DNA of 37,784 bases from JAWXVE01 sp044425575 (GCA_044425575.1 JAWXVE010000016.1:1-37784); one strand, 5' to 3'; shown: positions 1-8,070, counted from the first letter of the stretch. Made by a program: numbers and translations. The notes: generated from the sequence alone by a model not told the origin.

Positions 1-17
1 CGCTGTAGCGGATTTAA

Positions 18-542
18 TCATAGCAAGTATAAAGAAATCTCATCATTGGCATCTTCTTGCATCTTCTGTAGATTATCGTATTGACTCTCGAAGTACTCTT
101 CTAAGCTACCAGTCGCCCCAATAAAAACTGCTTTCGTAGAGCTACTACCTGCATCTAACTCCACATCCGCCAAAGCATCGTACATCTGGTTGAAGATTGT
201 GGTAAATCCTTCAATGGAATCATTGTCCATAAAGTAATTCTCAATTTGTGCCATGTAGTAGGATTTAACCTCGTATTCACCTGTACTAGAATTATTATCC
301 CAATACTTCACATCATAGTATTCATCTCGCATACGTTCAATTGCAATTACTTCTACACCAGCCCCCGCACAACCATACTCAGCAAAGGTACGAAGTGCAT
401 CGCTAGCTGTTTGTACAGTAGTCTGTCTACTATACCCTTCTGTATCGGCATTTGCCACGTTGTTCGCCGTAGTATTAAGCGCTATATTAGCTGCTTGTAA
501 TCCTGAATATGCAATGGTAAGTCCAAAAAATTGTGATGACAT
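18..542 (-). CDS. flgK: Second FlgK-like hook-associated protein, N-terminal part only, probably frameshifted
   Basis: FlgK (HAP1) forms the junction between the flagellar hook and filament outside the cell. This 174-residue ORF has the typical rod/hook N terminus (SGLQAANIALNTTANNVANADTEGYSRQ), where the N-V-A-N...T-x-G-Y-S-R pattern is diagnostic, then a HAP1-like segment. It stops after about a third of the usual 500-600 residues, and the C-terminal helical domain is missing. A good ribosome binding site (GGAGG, 7 bases from ATG) lies upstream and the gene follows the complete flgK by 31 bases, so it is a tandem paralog. The last codons (NDEISLYLL then TGA) lie where FlgK proteins have a long helix. 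Adding one base in a T run near position 30 would let the frame continue as LAMIKSATA to the window edge. I therefore read it as frameshifted by mutation or sequencing error. Only 17 bases remain beyond the stop, so this cannot be settled here. Confidence 0.75.
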   Translation of the reverse strand: MSSQFFGLTIAYSGLQAANIALNTTANNVANADTEGYSRQTTVQTASDALRTFAEYGCAGAGVEVIAIERMRDEYYDVKYWDNNSSTGEYEVKSYYMAQIENYFMDNDSIEGFTTIFNQMYDALADVELDAGSSSTKAVFIGATGSLEEYFESQYDNLQKMQEDANDEISLYLL

Positions 543-573
543 CTATATTCCTCCATCTTATGTAATCTGTTGA

Positions 574-2166
574 CTAAGCTCCAAGTGTATTAATAATGTG
601 TTCAATCATCTCATCAATGGTGGTAATATATCGACTAGCTGCATTGTATGCATTTTGGAATCGCACCATATTGGATAATTCTTCATCTGATGATACACCT
701 AATATACTCTGTCTTGCACTCTCCACCGTCTCAACTGTCTGTTGTTGATATTCCATAACACTCTTATAAACATAACCTGAGTTACCCACTTGAGACACTA
801 ATGAGGAATAGTAATCCATAATATTCGTCTGGGTCAACACATTGGGGTTTAGGGTATAAGCAGCATCATCAAAGGCTTCCTTTAATTGCTCTAATGTCTC
901 AAAATCCACAGAACCATCTTCCTTTATAAATCCCAATAAGGTCGGTTCTTGTACTAATTCTTCGTTCATAATAATATTAGCAGTGGTGAATAATGTGTCA
1001 GAGTTATTGCCTTCTACAATCTCTTCGCCCTCGTAACCACTCACTAATTGAAACATCTCTGGATAACCTGCTTCTGTAAGAGTATCATTAATCATAGTAA
1101 CAACGTTATGAATTAATTGATCGAATTCTGCTTGCACATTCATAAGAACCGATTCTGCAATTTCCGTATTATACGTATCTGCATCCAGCATATCTGTATA
1201 ATTAGCTCTATGATCGCCTCTAGCCAATAGAGTTGCCTTTAATGATCCGATGTCCGTATCTAGTGCTGATGAAATAGTCTTTGTCAAATCAAATACCGCA
1301 CCAGACTCTGAAATATCGTAAACCTTGTTGCCATTGGCATCAAATGAATAGCTTGCATTTTGTGGCCAAAATGGTGTTGCGAATCCAGTAACAGTGTCAT
1401 AATAGAGCTCCATCTCATATACATTCGTCTCTGTTACAAATGGTTCTCCTTCAATCTTAATTGTTACCGCTCCAGTAGAAGTTTCTGTTACATCAATGTC
1501 TACCATTGCACTTAATTCATCTAATAATTGATTCCTAGCATCTCGTAAGTCATTGGCATTCTCTACTCCTGCAGATTCGATATAGCGAATCTGTTCGTTT
1601 AATAGGGATATCTGATTCCCATATGCGTTAATTGTCTCTGTAGTAGAGATAACGCTTGCATTTAAGTTGTCTTGATAACTGCTCAAACTACTATAGACTG
1701 ATTGCGCTCTTTCTAGGAAAGAGGAGCAAGTCTGAACAAGGAGTGCTTGCGTAACTGCTCCGTCTGGTTCTTTGGATAATTCTTGAATGGCTGTGTACAA
1801 ATCATCTAATGAATCTTGGAAAGCCACTTCATTTAACTCTCCTAGCACAACCTCAACTTCTGCCAATACATTATAAGAAGTCTCGTAGAATGCACTTCTA
1901 CCAGACTCCGTTCTATACGATACATCTAAAAAGTAATCACGAACTTGTCTAGTTGCTGCAAAAGTTACACCTGTTCCATATTGTTGCCATCCTACTGAAT
2001 TGTAGTCGATGGATATGGTGGTATAGTCGCTAGTTGCCTGATAGGCTTGCTGCCTGACATAACCTTCTGTATCAACATTCGCTAAATTGTGAGCTGTTGT
2101 ATTAAGGGAATTTTGTCCCGCTTGTAATCCAGATACACCTACATAAAGTCCACTAAATAATGACAT
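574..2166 (-). CDS. flgK: Flagellar hook-associated protein FlgK (complete)
   Basis: This is the hook-filament junction protein HAP1, secreted by the flagellar export apparatus and assembled on the hook tip. The 530-residue length is normal. The N terminus has the rod/hook family motif (SGLQAGQNSLNTTAHNLANVDTEGY, residues about 13-36; shown here as the recognised pattern S-G-L...N-L-A-N). The C terminus (SNMVRFQNAYNAASRYITTIDEMIE, with the heptad-like N-A-Y-x-A-A-x-R core) is the coiled D0 helix shared by FlgE/FlgK proteins. The middle is variable, as usual for the surface-exposed domains. ATG has GAGG about 7 bases upstream. It lies 21 bases after flgN, whose product is its likely export chaperone, and precedes the broken paralog. 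Confidence 0.96.
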   Translation of the reverse strand: MSLFSGLYVGVSGLQAGQNSLNTTAHNLANVDTEGYVRQQAYQATSDYTTISIDYNSVGWQQYGTGVTFAATRQVRDYFLDVSYRTESGRSAFYETSYNVLAEVEVVLGELNEVAFQDSLDDLYTAIQELSKEPDGAVTQALLVQTCSSFLERAQSVYSSLSSYQDNLNASVISTTETINAYGNQISLLNEQIRYIESAGVENANDLRDARNQLLDELSAMVDIDVTETSTGAVTIKIEGEPFVTETNVYEMELYYDTVTGFATPFWPQNASYSFDANGNKVYDISESGAVFDLTKTISSALDTDIGSLKATLLARGDHRANYTDMLDADTYNTEIAESVLMNVQAEFDQLIHNVVTMINDTLTEAGYPEMFQLVSGYEGEEIVEGNNSDTLFTTANIIMNEELVQEPTLLGFIKEDGSVDFETLEQLKEAFDDAAYTLNPNVLTQTNIMDYYSSLVSQVGNSGYVYKSVMEYQQQTVETVESARQSILGVSSDEELSNMVRFQNAYNAASRYITTIDEMIEHIINTLGA

Positions 2167-2187
2167 ATGAATACCTCTTTCTCAAAT

Positions 2188-2706
2188 CTATTGCTTGGCA
2201 TCAAACCCACTCGGGTTGTGCCCAAATAAGGAACCATTATTAAATGCGTCCTTATTGTAATTAGCAGTTTCTGGTGCCGTGTTCATCGCCTTAAGTAGAT
2301 TCAAATCGAATGCTACCATTTCCATAGCATTATCAATTAACAACTTATTCTGCTCATTTACTTTCGAAAAAGTTCCAAGCGTCGATTTTAATTGATCATG
2401 CGCCTTAGCCAATGCTTGCTGTTCAGCTGGTCGATTGCTTAACATTTCTACAAGATCCACCAACTTTAAAGTTTCAACGTCCCTGTTAATTACTTCAGCA
2501 ATATCTTTCAGAGTCTGTACTCTGGATTTCTCAATCTGCAATATTCTGCCTACAATAACATGCTCTTCATCCGTGATTGCATTTAGTTCATCTATCTTTC
2601 TATGAATAATTGTTGGGGTTTTACGATTAGACAGTTCTACGAGCAATTCATACTCTGCGTTCTCCTCGCCTAGAATTTCAATGAGATTCTCCATTAAACT
2701 CGCCAC
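2188..2706 (-). CDS. flgN: FlgN-type flagellar export chaperone
   Basis: FlgN-family proteins are small cytoplasmic helical chaperones that bind FlgK and FlgL and deliver them to the flagellar export gate. The 172-residue protein is almost entirely helical, opens with an acidic, leucine-rich segment (MENLIEILGEENAEYELLVEL) and has a Q/K-rich middle, all typical of FlgN. Sequence conservation in this family is weak, so the position between flgM and flgK is a large part of the evidence. The start is GTG at 2706, with GGAGG 9 bases upstream; an internal ATG four codons later has no better site. Confidence 0.88.
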   Translation of the reverse strand: MASLMENLIEILGEENAEYELLVELSNRKTPTIIHRKIDELNAITDEEHVIVGRILQIEKSRVQTLKDIAEVINRDVETLKLVDLVEMLSNRPAEQQALAKAHDQLKSTLGTFSKVNEQNKLLIDNAMEMVAFDLNLLKAMNTAPETANYNKDAFNNGSLFGHNPSGFDAKQ

Positions 2707-2725
2707 TAGTATAATCCTCCCTTAT

Positions 2726-3013
2726 TTATGAAAATAGTCCTTGCTGTTCTTCATATTTTGCCATTAATTTATCAGCAAAATTACTTGCACTTACATTGTA
2801 AGTACCATTCTGTACTTGTTCCTTAATTGGTGCAGCAATATCTTCCCTAATATCTGCTGCTTCTGTAACGGCTTGCTTAGCAGTTTGAATTGATTTTCCA
2901 AGATTAGAAATATCAACTTGGTCTGCCGAAGTAGCTGCATTAGATGGCTCCATTTTGCCATTTTTCTTTGGTTGGTAAATCTGTTGTACTGATGTATATG
3001 ATTCTATACGCAT
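2726..3013 (-). CDS. flgM: Anti-sigma-28 factor FlgM
   Basis: FlgM binds and holds the flagellar sigma factor (SigD/FliA) until the hook is complete and FlgM is exported. The 95-residue product has the usual layout: a basic, disordered N terminus ending near VDISNLGKS, then short amphipathic helices (IREDIAAPIKEQVQNGTYNV and FADKLMAKYEEQQ). The motif R-x-x-x-I...V-x-x-G-x-Y-x-V is the typical sigma-binding segment. It heads the flgM-flgN-flgK-flgK set and has a sigma-D-type promoter upstream. It would therefore be made by the sigma factor it inhibits, the known feedback arrangement. Start ATG has GGGAG 9-10 bases upstream. Confidence 0.93.
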   Translation of the reverse strand: MRIESYTSVQQIYQPKKNGKMEPSNAATSADQVDISNLGKSIQTAKQAVTEAADIREDIAAPIKEQVQNGTYNVSASNFADKLMAKYEEQQGLFS

Positions 3014-3052
3014 AATTGCACTCTCCCTTCTGCAATTGATTTCTATACTATT

Positions 3053-3079
3053 ATATCGGGCATTTTCGTAAAAACTTTA
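3053..3079 (-). promoter_or_regulatory. Sigma-D (sigma-28) promoter for the flgM-flgN-flgK cluster
   Basis: Read on the minus strand: TAAA (3079-3076), 15 bases, then CCCGATAT (3060-3053). The Bacillus SigD consensus is TAAA-N14-16-GCCGATAT, so only one base differs. It lies 40 bases before the flgM start, at the expected distance, and no good sigma-A -35 box matches the TATAAT-like overlap. Confidence 0.8.
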
Positions 3080-3085
3080 TATGTT

Positions 3086-3565
3086 TCATGTGATTTCTCG
3101 TTCTTTTTTCTTCTCTAATCGCAACTGCTTAAAGAAATTGCTAATCAAGCTACTACACTGTTCCTCTAAAACATGACCTGTCACTTCTACTTGATGATTG
3201 AATTCTTCCATTTGCAATAAATTTAGTACAGACCCTGCGCAGCCTGCTTTGGAATTGTAGCTCCCAATAACTACGCGCTTCATTCTAGCTTGCACAATGG
3301 CTCCCGCACACATTTGACATGGTTCTAAGGTCACATACATGGTACAATCTTCTAGTCTCCAATCTCCAACTTTCTTACTAGCTCGCTTAATCGCAAGCAA
3401 TTCTGCGTGGGATAACGTATTTTTATCCGCATTCCTTCTGTTATATGCACGCGCAACCACGGTATCATCTTGTACAATAATACATCCAATAGGCACCTCT
3501 AAGAGTGCTTCTGCCTTCTGCGCTTGTTTCAATGCCAATTTCATATACATTTCATCTTGTGTCAT
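3086..3565 (-). CDS. tadA: tRNA-specific adenosine deaminase TadA
   Basis: TadA deaminates adenosine 34 of tRNA-Arg(ACG) to inosine, allowing it to read CGU, CGC and CGA codons. The 159-residue cytidine-deaminase-fold protein shows the zinc site intact: H53-A-E55 (SHAELLAI), with E55 the proton shuttle, and P82-C83-Q-M-C86. The family's VGA(C)II/N-x-x-x segment appears as VPIGCIIVQDD and AYNRRN. Start ATG has AAGGA 7-8 bases upstream. It follows the DUF6128-like gene by 11 bases, so the two are probably co-transcribed. The flgM promoter begins only 6 bases beyond its stop codon. Confidence 0.96.
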   Translation of the reverse strand: MTQDEMYMKLALKQAQKAEALLEVPIGCIIVQDDTVVARAYNRRNADKNTLSHAELLAIKRASKKVGDWRLEDCTMYVTLEPCQMCAGAIVQARMKRVVIGSYNSKAGCAGSVLNLLQMEEFNHQVEVTGHVLEEQCSSLISNFFKQLRLEKKKEREIT

Positions 3566-3576
3566 GGGTTTTTCCT

Positions 3577-4029
3577 TTATGATTCGCTTTTTAATGTTAC
3601 ACTTCTATAATAGTACCCAAATGTTCCACGGGGAATGTCCTCTTCAAGACCACAATCAAAGTGAGAGAAGCCAAACATAACAGCTACCGCCTTCTCTCTT
3701 GTATAGTAATTCCCAGGAACTGCTATATAATAGGAATTCACTAGCTTCCCCAACAATAGATATCCATAGTTATAATAACCGTGTAATAAAAAGCTATTTT
3801 CTTTTAATTCGCATCCTGCTGAAAGATAGTCTAAGGAATCCAAGGAAAATTTCAAGTATTCATATGCCCCTTGTCCTTCTAATGGCTTATAGGGTTGGTG
3901 TTGTCTCGTTAACTTCTCCCACACATCGACCACCCCAAGCTGTTCCACTTCTTTCGTCTCTTTCAAGCAAGTATTCTCATTCTCGCTTCCATTCTCACTT
4001 CCATTTCCATTTCCATAATAATAATTCAA
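3577..4029 (-). CDS. Small DUF6128-like protein of unknown function
   Basis: The function is unknown. The 150-residue protein has an N-terminal low-complexity stretch (G-N-G-S-E-N-G-S-E-N-E-N, residues 6-19) encoded by short tandem repeats, then a compact domain. The signature of that domain is NSFLLHGYYNYGYLLLGK, then VPGNYYTREKAVAVMFGF and FGYYYRSV near the C terminus. I recognise this as the C-terminal domain seen in Lachnospiraceae proteins labelled DUF6128, usually attached to longer, variable N-terminal regions; here it stands almost alone. The start is TTG at 4029 with a perfect AGGAGG 7 bases upstream; no ATG is available nearby. The start lies inside a 12-bp inverted repeat (4027-4077). 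No signal peptide or membrane segment is visible. The DUF assignment is from memory and should be treated as probable. Confidence 0.72.
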   Translation of the reverse strand: MNYYYGNGNGSENGSENENTCLKETKEVEQLGVVDVWEKLTRQHQPYKPLEGQGAYEYLKFSLDSLDYLSAGCELKENSFLLHGYYNYGYLLLGKLVNSYYIAVPGNYYTREKAVAVMFGFSHFDCGLEEDIPRGTFGYYYRSVTLKSES

Positions 4030-4077
4030 CCTTATCCCTCCTGTTATTTTCCACTAATCTATGAGGGGATAAGGTTG
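4027..4077 (-). repeat. 12-bp inverted repeat spanning the TTG start of the DUF6128-like gene
   Basis: Arms CAACCTTATCCC (4027-4038) and GGGATAAGGTTG (4066-4077) are perfectly complementary, with a 27-base loop. In the minus-strand transcript the downstream arm contains the TTG start codon and the last G bases of its AGGAGG site. The hairpin could hide the start codon, or act as a weak terminator after cdaR. The sequence after it is only moderately U-rich. Confidence 0.6.
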
Positions 4078-4090
4078 TTTATACCTGTTA

Positions 4091-5176
4091 TTATTTACTC
4101 TGCTCTAAATAGTTCATATAACTCACTACCATCATTGCAATCTTAAAGGTCAAAGCATCATCAAAGTTGCGCAAGTCAAGTCCTGTGACTTCTTGCAGCT
4201 TATCAATACGATACACTAAGGTATTGCGATGAATGTATAATTGTCTTGATGTCTCAGATACATTTAAATTATTCTCAAAGAACTTATCAATTGTAGATAA
4301 AGTCTCTTCATTTAAAGCATCTGGTAATTTCTCGCCAAATATTTCTCGAATAAACATCTTACACAAGTTAGTTGGCAATTGGTAGATTAACCGCCCAATG
4401 CCCAAGGTGTGGTACGCAATTACTTGCTTCGATACGTAGAAGATGCGCGACACGTCTAATGCCATTTTCGCTTCCTTGTAAGATTTAGATACTTCTTGCA
4501 GTTCCGTTACAATTGTTCCATACGCTACTTTGGCCGTTGTCATAGCCTCTGTATTAAGCATGGTCACTATGGTGTTTGCAACATCATCTGCTTGCTCACA
4601 CCACCCCTCTTGATCCATAGCCTTAATTAGTATTACATTTCTCTCGTCCACTGCGGTAATATAATCCCCTTGCTCCTTTGTATAGAGACTACGAAGCATT
4701 TCTACCGAATCCTGATCACTCCCCTCTTTCATTTCAATGAGGAATACTAGTCTTGGTACTTCAATGGGCACATGAAGTTTTTTGGCGCGATTATAAATAT
4801 CCACAAGCAACAAGTTGTCTAATATAAGATTTTGGAAGAAGATGTTTCGATCGAATTTTTCTTTATAGGCAATCATCAGATTCTTTAACTGTGCTACCAC
4901 AATCTTCGACACCATAAACACATGGTCATGTTCACCTCGTGCAACTAATACATATTGTACCTCTCCTCCCTCTATGACCTTGGCATAATGATTACCTCCA
5001 ATGGTCTGACTGTCTGCTAATGATTCTACAAAACTCAGCGATAATCGAGGTTCGATTATCAGTTCTGGACAAGTGGTTGCAACTGTAACACCTGCAACAT
5101 CTATTACGCACAAGTCAATTTTCGTAATCATTTTAATTTCGTCAATGCTGGTCTGTATAATGGTAGCTGTTATCAT
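4091..5176 (-). CDS. cdaR: CdaR-family transcriptional regulator (sugar-diacid type, PucR C-terminal HTH)
   Basis: The protein is a putative DNA-binding regulator of carbohydrate use. The N-terminal about 125 residues resemble the putative sugar-diacid recognition domain (IDLCVIDVAGVTVATTCPE). A GGDEF-like central domain without catalytic residues follows. The C terminus is a PucR-type helix-turn-helix (NVSETSRQLYIHRNTLVYRI, then DKLQEVTGLDLRNFDDALTFKIAMM). I chose ATG 5176 because it has AAGGACGG upstream and begins like the family (MITATIIQTSIDEIKMITKI). The open frame extends further, but that extension is intergenic, contains the msmK terminator and overlaps msmK. It follows msmK directly and has its own promoter (5227-5255). 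Being next to a stand-alone sugar ATPase suggests that it regulates sugar uptake. 361 residues. Confidence 0.9.
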   Translation of the reverse strand: MITATIIQTSIDEIKMITKIDLCVIDVAGVTVATTCPELIIEPRLSLSFVESLADSQTIGGNHYAKVIEGGEVQYVLVARGEHDHVFMVSKIVVAQLKNLMIAYKEKFDRNIFFQNLILDNLLLVDIYNRAKKLHVPIEVPRLVFLIEMKEGSDQDSVEMLRSLYTKEQGDYITAVDERNVILIKAMDQEGWCEQADDVANTIVTMLNTEAMTTAKVAYGTIVTELQEVSKSYKEAKMALDVSRIFYVSKQVIAYHTLGIGRLIYQLPTNLCKMFIREIFGEKLPDALNEETLSTIDKFFENNLNVSETSRQLYIHRNTLVYRIDKLQEVTGLDLRNFDDALTFKIAMMVVSYMNYLEQSK

Positions 5177-5226
5177 ATTAGTATCCGTCCTTTTTCTAAT
5201 ATTAATCTCTTTGGTCTCGTTATAAT

Positions 5227-5255
5227 AGTATAACAATAAAAAAAGAGCGTTGCAA
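5227..5255 (-). promoter_or_regulatory. Sigma-A promoter of cdaR, overlapping the msmK terminator
   Basis: Minus strand: TTGCAA (5255-5250), 17 bases, TATACT (5232-5227). The -35 box is formed by the descending arm of the msmK terminator and the spacer contains its T run. Transcription would begin about 45 bases before the cdaR ATG. Confidence 0.6.
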
Positions 5256-5275
5256 TATAAATTGCACGCCCTCTT
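5236..5275 (-). terminator. Intrinsic terminator after msmK
   Basis: On the minus strand AAGAGGGCGTGCAAT pairs with ATTGCAACGCTCTT (one bulge and one mismatch) around a short loop, followed by seven T residues. It begins 11 bases beyond the msmK stop codon. Confidence 0.8.
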
Positions 5276-5285
5276 ATTATTTTTC

Positions 5286-6395
5286 TTAATTTGTAATAAC
5301 TTGCTCTGTTTCCTTATCAAAAACGTGAATTTTCTCAACATCAATTGCAAATTTTACAACATCTCCCGGTCTAGCACTTGTGCGTGAATCTACTCTTGCT
5401 GTCATTGGGAATTCTTCTAAATCAAAGTATAAGTAAACTTCTGCACCTAATAACTCGTATACTTTAATCGTTGTTTCAAATATATTCTTAGAAGATTCAA
5501 TCATCATTTCTGAATCGTATACATCTTCTGGACGAATACCAAAAGTAACGATTTTACCTGCATATCCACCTTCGATGATTTTCTTCGCTTTTGCTGGTGG
5601 AAGTTGAATCTTGTTCTTTGCAATTACTAATGATACATTATCACCACTTACTTCTACTTTAGCATCTAAGAAGTTCATCTGTGGGGAACCCATGAAACCA
5701 GCAACGAATAAGTTGTTCGGTCTTTCATATAAGTTCTGTGGTGAATCTACTTGGTGGATAATACCATCTTTCATAACTACGATTCTAGTACCAAGTGTCA
5801 TAGCTTCTGTTTGATCATGTGTTACATAAATAATAGTTGTACCTAATCTTTGATGTAATTTTGCAATTTCAATACGCATTTGCACGCGAAGTTTTGCATC
5901 TAAGTTTGATAAAGGTTCATCCATTAAGAATACTTTTGGATTACGTACAATAGCACGTCCCATAGCAACACGTTGTCTTTGTCCACCAGATAATGCTTTT
6001 GGTTTACGTTCTAATAATGGTGTTAAGTCAAGAATTTGAGCTGCTTCTTTTACCATTTTGTCAATTTCGTCTTTTGGAACTTTTCTTAATTTAAGACCGA
6101 ATGCCATGTTATCATACACAGTCATATGTGGATATAATGCGTAATTTTGGAAAACCATCGCAATATCACGATCTTTAGGTTCTACGTCATTTACTACACG
6201 ATCACCGATTTTCAATTCACCTGAAGTAATATCTTCAAGTCCAGCAATCATTCTTAATGTTGTTGATTTACCACATCCTGATGGTCCTACGAAAATAATA
6301 AATTCTTGATCTGCAATGTCAAGATTGAAATTCTTAACTGCCTCGAAACCATTTGGATAAGCTTTGCAAATATTGTTTAATGTTAAACTTGCCAT
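5286..6395 (-). CDS. msmK: Stand-alone sugar ABC transporter ATPase, MsmK/UgpC type
   Basis: This is the ATP-hydrolysing subunit of CUT1-family carbohydrate importers, acting at the inner face of the membrane. Walker A is GPSGCGKST (residues 37-45), the ABC signature LSGGQ is at 135-139 and Walker B VFLMDE at 155-160. The H-loop lies in IYVTHDQTEAM. The C-terminal about 130 residues are the OB-fold (TOBE/MalK) regulatory domain, containing FGIRPEDVYDSE. No permease or binding-protein gene is adjacent. In Firmicutes such orphan ATPases are known to serve several sugar importers. ATG has AGGAGG 7 bases upstream. The choice between msmK and ugpC as a name is a convention; the sequence does not decide the substrate. 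Confidence 0.95.
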   Translation of the reverse strand: MASLTLNNICKAYPNGFEAVKNFNLDIADQEFIIFVGPSGCGKSTTLRMIAGLEDITSGELKIGDRVVNDVEPKDRDIAMVFQNYALYPHMTVYDNMAFGLKLRKVPKDEIDKMVKEAAQILDLTPLLERKPKALSGGQRQRVAMGRAIVRNPKVFLMDEPLSNLDAKLRVQMRIEIAKLHQRLGTTIIYVTHDQTEAMTLGTRIVVMKDGIIHQVDSPQNLYERPNNLFVAGFMGSPQMNFLDAKVEVSGDNVSLVIAKNKIQLPPAKAKKIIEGGYAGKIVTFGIRPEDVYDSEMMIESSKNIFETTIKVYELLGAEVYLYFDLEEFPMTARVDSRTSARPGDVVKFAIDVEKIHVFDKETEQVITN

Positions 6396-6504
6396 GTTAA
6401 ATTCCTCCTAATTAATTGTTGTGTCTATACATTTAATATAACGTCATTATATATGATAATTATTTATTTTACCATACCATTATTACACAAATTATTTAGA
6501 AACC

Positions 6505-6533
6505 ATTGTACTTGTTGTCATTCATTATGTCGA
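6505..6533 (-). promoter_or_regulatory. Candidate sigma-A promoter of msmK
   Basis: Minus strand: TCGACA (6533-6528), 17 bases, TACAAT (6510-6505); each box matches consensus at five of six positions. It implies a leader of about 100 bases, AT-rich and without an evident hairpin. Confidence 0.55.
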
Positions 6534-6591
6534 ATTTTTATTCATTTCCGACATCTTGTCTAACATTCCAGAATCACATTGTGCATATTGT

Positions 6592-8070
6592 CTAATTAGA
6601 ATTATATACTACTGCACGGTTCTTTCCTTGCTTTTTCGCAATGTATACAGCTTTATCTGCATTGTTATATAAATCCTCAAAAGTGACACCATCCACTGGG
6701 TAAGTAGAAATACCAATACTAGCTGTAACAGAATACTTTACGTATTCCCCTATTCGGAAGTCATGGAATACATGTTCAATCTTCTTCGCTTCCACTTCCA
6801 CTGGAATATGTTCTGGCAAATCTTTCACGAATACTAGGAACTCATCTCCACCAATACGACCTACAATGTCGGTAGCTCGAAATGCCGTTTCGAGACGAAG
6901 TGCTATTTCTTTTAACACCTGATCCCCAAAAGCATGTCCACGAGTATCATTAATATTCTTAAAATTATCAATATCTACAAGGCAGAAAATTCCCTTACTA
7001 TGATGATTGAGTGCTACATACTCTCGAATCTTCTCTTCTGTAGTAATCTTATTATAGATATCTGTTAGTAAGTCTTTGTCTGCCTTCTCTTCTAATTCAT
7101 GGCTCGTTACTTTAAACTCAGCTTTCATACGATATACAACATACCCCCACAAGGCCAATAGTAATGCAAGAGCTGCCACCATATTGAAAACTAAGTATTT
7201 CGTATCTGTCCAGTAAGTTGAAATCAACCCCTTCACATAACTCTCATTGAAGAAAACTGTAAGAAACATATCTTCACCTTCTAGCAATGGAATAACAGCT
7301 AGATAACTACACCCTTCAATAGATTTATCGAGAGGTAATATCCGTAGTGTTTGCTCTCGAATACCCATTCGTAAAATGGTAGAAGCTTCTCGATCACCGG
7401 ACTCTTCTAGCAACGTATAGATATCAATTCCTTTTAGAAAATAACTACTTGTTCCACTACTTAGAATAGATTGTCCTTCCCCGTCTACAATCATCATCTG
7501 CGCAGTTCCATATAGCTCTGTACTGTAATAATTCTGCCGAATTAAATCAATGGGATAGAAGAGATATAGAACATTTTGTACTTGCCCCTCATTCTCAATG
7601 GGAATTACTGATACAATGGCAGGAGTCTCCATCACCTCATCCCCTTCCATATAAAAGTAAGCTTGTTCTCCTTCACCTACTTCTGTTAGTACATATTCCT
7701 TGTCCGATAAGTCAACTCGACGTCCATATTGGTCTTTTCCACTTCCACTAAGATCTGCAAATACCACCACTTCTGCATCGGACTCTTGAGCTAGTAACTT
7801 GCATGCATCTAATGCAAACAGTGAACTCACATCTTGGTAACTTTCAATAATATACGACACAGGGATGCCAATGGATGTCATATACTCAATCTCACCTACC
7901 GTGTCTTCTTGGTACTCCTTCATTACTAATTCCATCATAGCTTCTGCACCACTCACTGCTCTACGATGAGAACTTGCAGTAAACTGAACCACCAGAACCA
8001 GAAGAACCACCAAAAAACCAGCAATCGGAAGTATCCACTTTGCTAGAATTTCTCTTTTTTTCTTTAACAC
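6592..8070 (-). CDS. Membrane-bound diguanylate cyclase with extracellular sensor domain
   Basis: The protein makes cyclic di-GMP from two GTP. Two membrane segments (about residues 12-31 and 291-312) bracket an extracellular region of about 255 residues that looks like a Cache-type ligand sensor (assigned by layout only). The cytoplasmic C terminus is a complete GGDEF domain: DIDNFKNINDTRGHAFGDQVL, then the inhibitory-site motif RATD (398-401), then GGDEF (407-411) five residues later. The enzyme should therefore be active and product-inhibited. The end motif is ADKAVYIAKKQGKN. The start is GTG at 8070, with GGAG about 9 bases upstream. It lies 38 bases after the YesL-like gene and probably shares its transcript. 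c-di-GMP normally controls the switch between motility and attachment, which fits a flagellated bacterium. The ligand is unknown. Confidence 0.93.
   Translation of the reverse strand: MLKKKREILAKWILPIAGFLVVLLVLVVQFTASSHRRAVSGAEAMMELVMKEYQEDTVGEIEYMTSIGIPVSYIIESYQDVSSLFALDACKLLAQESDAEVVVFADLSGSGKDQYGRRVDLSDKEYVLTEVGEGEQAYFYMEGDEVMETPAIVSVIPIENEGQVQNVLYLFYPIDLIRQNYYSTELYGTAQMMIVDGEGQSILSSGTSSYFLKGIDIYTLLEESGDREASTILRMGIREQTLRILPLDKSIEGCSYLAVIPLLEGEDMFLTVFFNESYVKGLISTYWTDTKYLVFNMVAALALLLALWGYVVYRMKAEFKVTSHELEEKADKDLLTDIYNKITTEEKIREYVALNHHSKGIFCLVDIDNFKNINDTRGHAFGDQVLKEIALRLETAFRATDIVGRIGGDEFLVFVKDLPEHIPVEVEAKKIEHVFHDFRIGEYVKYSVTASIGISTYPVDGVTFEDLYNNADKAVYIAKKQGKNRAVVYNSN

Noticed and set aside
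5177..5350. N-terminal extension of the CdaR reading frame
   Set aside because: It overlaps msmK's last codons, crosses the msmK terminator and the cdaR promoter, and has a basic, non-family sequence; ATG 5176 has a good ribosome site.
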